Part shown: positions 6,843-7,090 of the stretch, piece by piece
Numbering within the stretch: the first letter of the stretch is position 1
Layout: each line of letters opens with the position of its first letter
Assembly (NCBI GenBank): GCA_003220985.1
Contig: QHTY01000272.1
Span: 665 to 7,754, forward strand
Reading direction: 5' to 3'
DNA: 7,090 bases
Origin: Gemmatimonadota bacterium
GTDB lineage: Bacteria > Gemmatimonadota > Gemmatimonadetes > Gemmatimonadales > GWC2-71-9
The notes under the pieces: generated by a model
Databases searched by the model: none
Told to the model about the DNA's origin: nothing
Seen by the model: only the letters and a program-made list of their open reading frames with translations
Made by a program: the position numbers and the translations under genes

Positions 6843-7090
6843 GGATGGGGCAGGTTGGAGGGCCGGCGCACCCACGCAACGAGCGGGACCCCGACGAGCA
6901 TGAGTACCCAAGCGAACACCGGCACGGCAACGAATGGCGTTGCGCGGGGGCGTGGAGATTTCAGCGCGGCAACGGCATAGACGACCACTGAGACGATGGC
7001 GGCCAGGACGATGACGACGTCCAAAGCCGTTCGCGCGGCCGCGGACCAGCGCGCGGAGAATCGGCCGGCGAGTGCGTAACCCACAAATGG
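6839..7090 (-). CDS. Two-helix membrane protein, probably the C-terminal part of a gene starting outside the window
   Basis: An 81-residue frame starts at GTG 7084, only six bases from the window edge, and the two codons before it are also open (CCA TTT), so the true start is probably beyond the window. There are two clear membrane segments, counted from GTG 7084: about 20-41 (ALDVVIVLAAIVSVVVYAVAAL) is the first, and about 51-72 (FVAVPVFAWVLMLVGVPLVA) is the second. They are joined by a short Pro/Arg linker (KSPRPRATP). The end is a basic, Pro-rich tail (WVRRPSNLPHP). The stop overlaps the GH130 start by 4 bp, which marks it as part of the same transcription unit. I do not recognise the family. 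Confidence 0.65.
   Translation of the reverse strand, partial: PFVGYALAGRFSARWSAAARTALDVVIVLAAIVSVVVYAVAALKSPRPRATPFVAVPVFAWVLMLVGVPLVAWVRRPSNLPHP

Noticed and set aside
6843..6911. Upstream in-frame start for the GH130 gene
   Set aside because: It would add 23 Arg/Pro-rich residues ahead of a good signal peptide and overlap the upstream gene by more than 70 bp. The GTG at 6842, with its 4-bp overlap, fits better.

Overview
This window is about 7.1 kb of high-GC bacterial DNA. Every convincing gene lies on the minus strand, in one tightly packed run read from right to left. The gene set is an Oar/carboxypeptidase-regulatory-type TonB-dependent receptor, a PQQ dehydrogenase carrying a cytochrome c domain, a Gfo/Idh/MocA oxidoreductase and an exported GH130 protein. 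That mix and the base composition suggest a soil- or sediment-type Gram-negative bacterium such as a Gemmatimonadota or Acidobacteriota member. The phylum is an inference, since no rRNA or marker gene is present.

Layout in transcription order: (1) the 3' end of a small or truncated two-helix membrane protein (7090-6839). (2) An exported GH130 glycosidase/phosphorylase-family protein (from 6842), whose start overlaps the previous stop by 4 bp. (3) A 180-bp junction (5819-5640) holding two exact 50-bp direct repeats around an 80-bp AT-richer core. (4) A Gfo/Idh/MocA NAD(P)-dependent oxidoreductase (5639-4539). (5) A lipoprotein PQQ-dependent sugar/alcohol dehydrogenase with an inserted c-type heme domain (4538-2462), split by an apparent 1-base frameshift near 4201-4208. 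(6) A soluble protein of unknown function with an HDxxHxxxE motif (2456-1971). (7) A small membrane protein that looks like a two-helix potassium-channel pore without the usual filter (1971-1624). (8) A TonB-dependent receptor that runs off the left edge (1622 to <1), with a second apparent frameshift near 60-72.

Gaps between genes are overlaps or 0-5 bp, except for the repeat-bearing junction, so the genes are probably co-transcribed. A plausible reading is a carbohydrate-use locus. The receptor imports a glycan or glycoside across the outer membrane. The exported GH130 protein and the PQQ/cytochrome dehydrogenase process or oxidise it on the outer side of the inner membrane. The cytoplasmic Gfo/Idh/MocA enzyme performs a further redox step. 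The substrate cannot be read from the sequence.

The most unusual spot is the GH130/Gfo-Idh-MocA junction. One copy of the 50-bp repeat starts on the base directly after the last recognisable GH130 codon. The other copy ends immediately before the oxidoreductase ATG. The frame stays open across the whole segment, so one uninterrupted reading frame joins the two enzymes. Two further genes carry single-base frame breaks, so sequencing or assembly error has to be weighed against real gene decay. No RNA gene, CRISPR array, insertion sequence or terminator was recognised.
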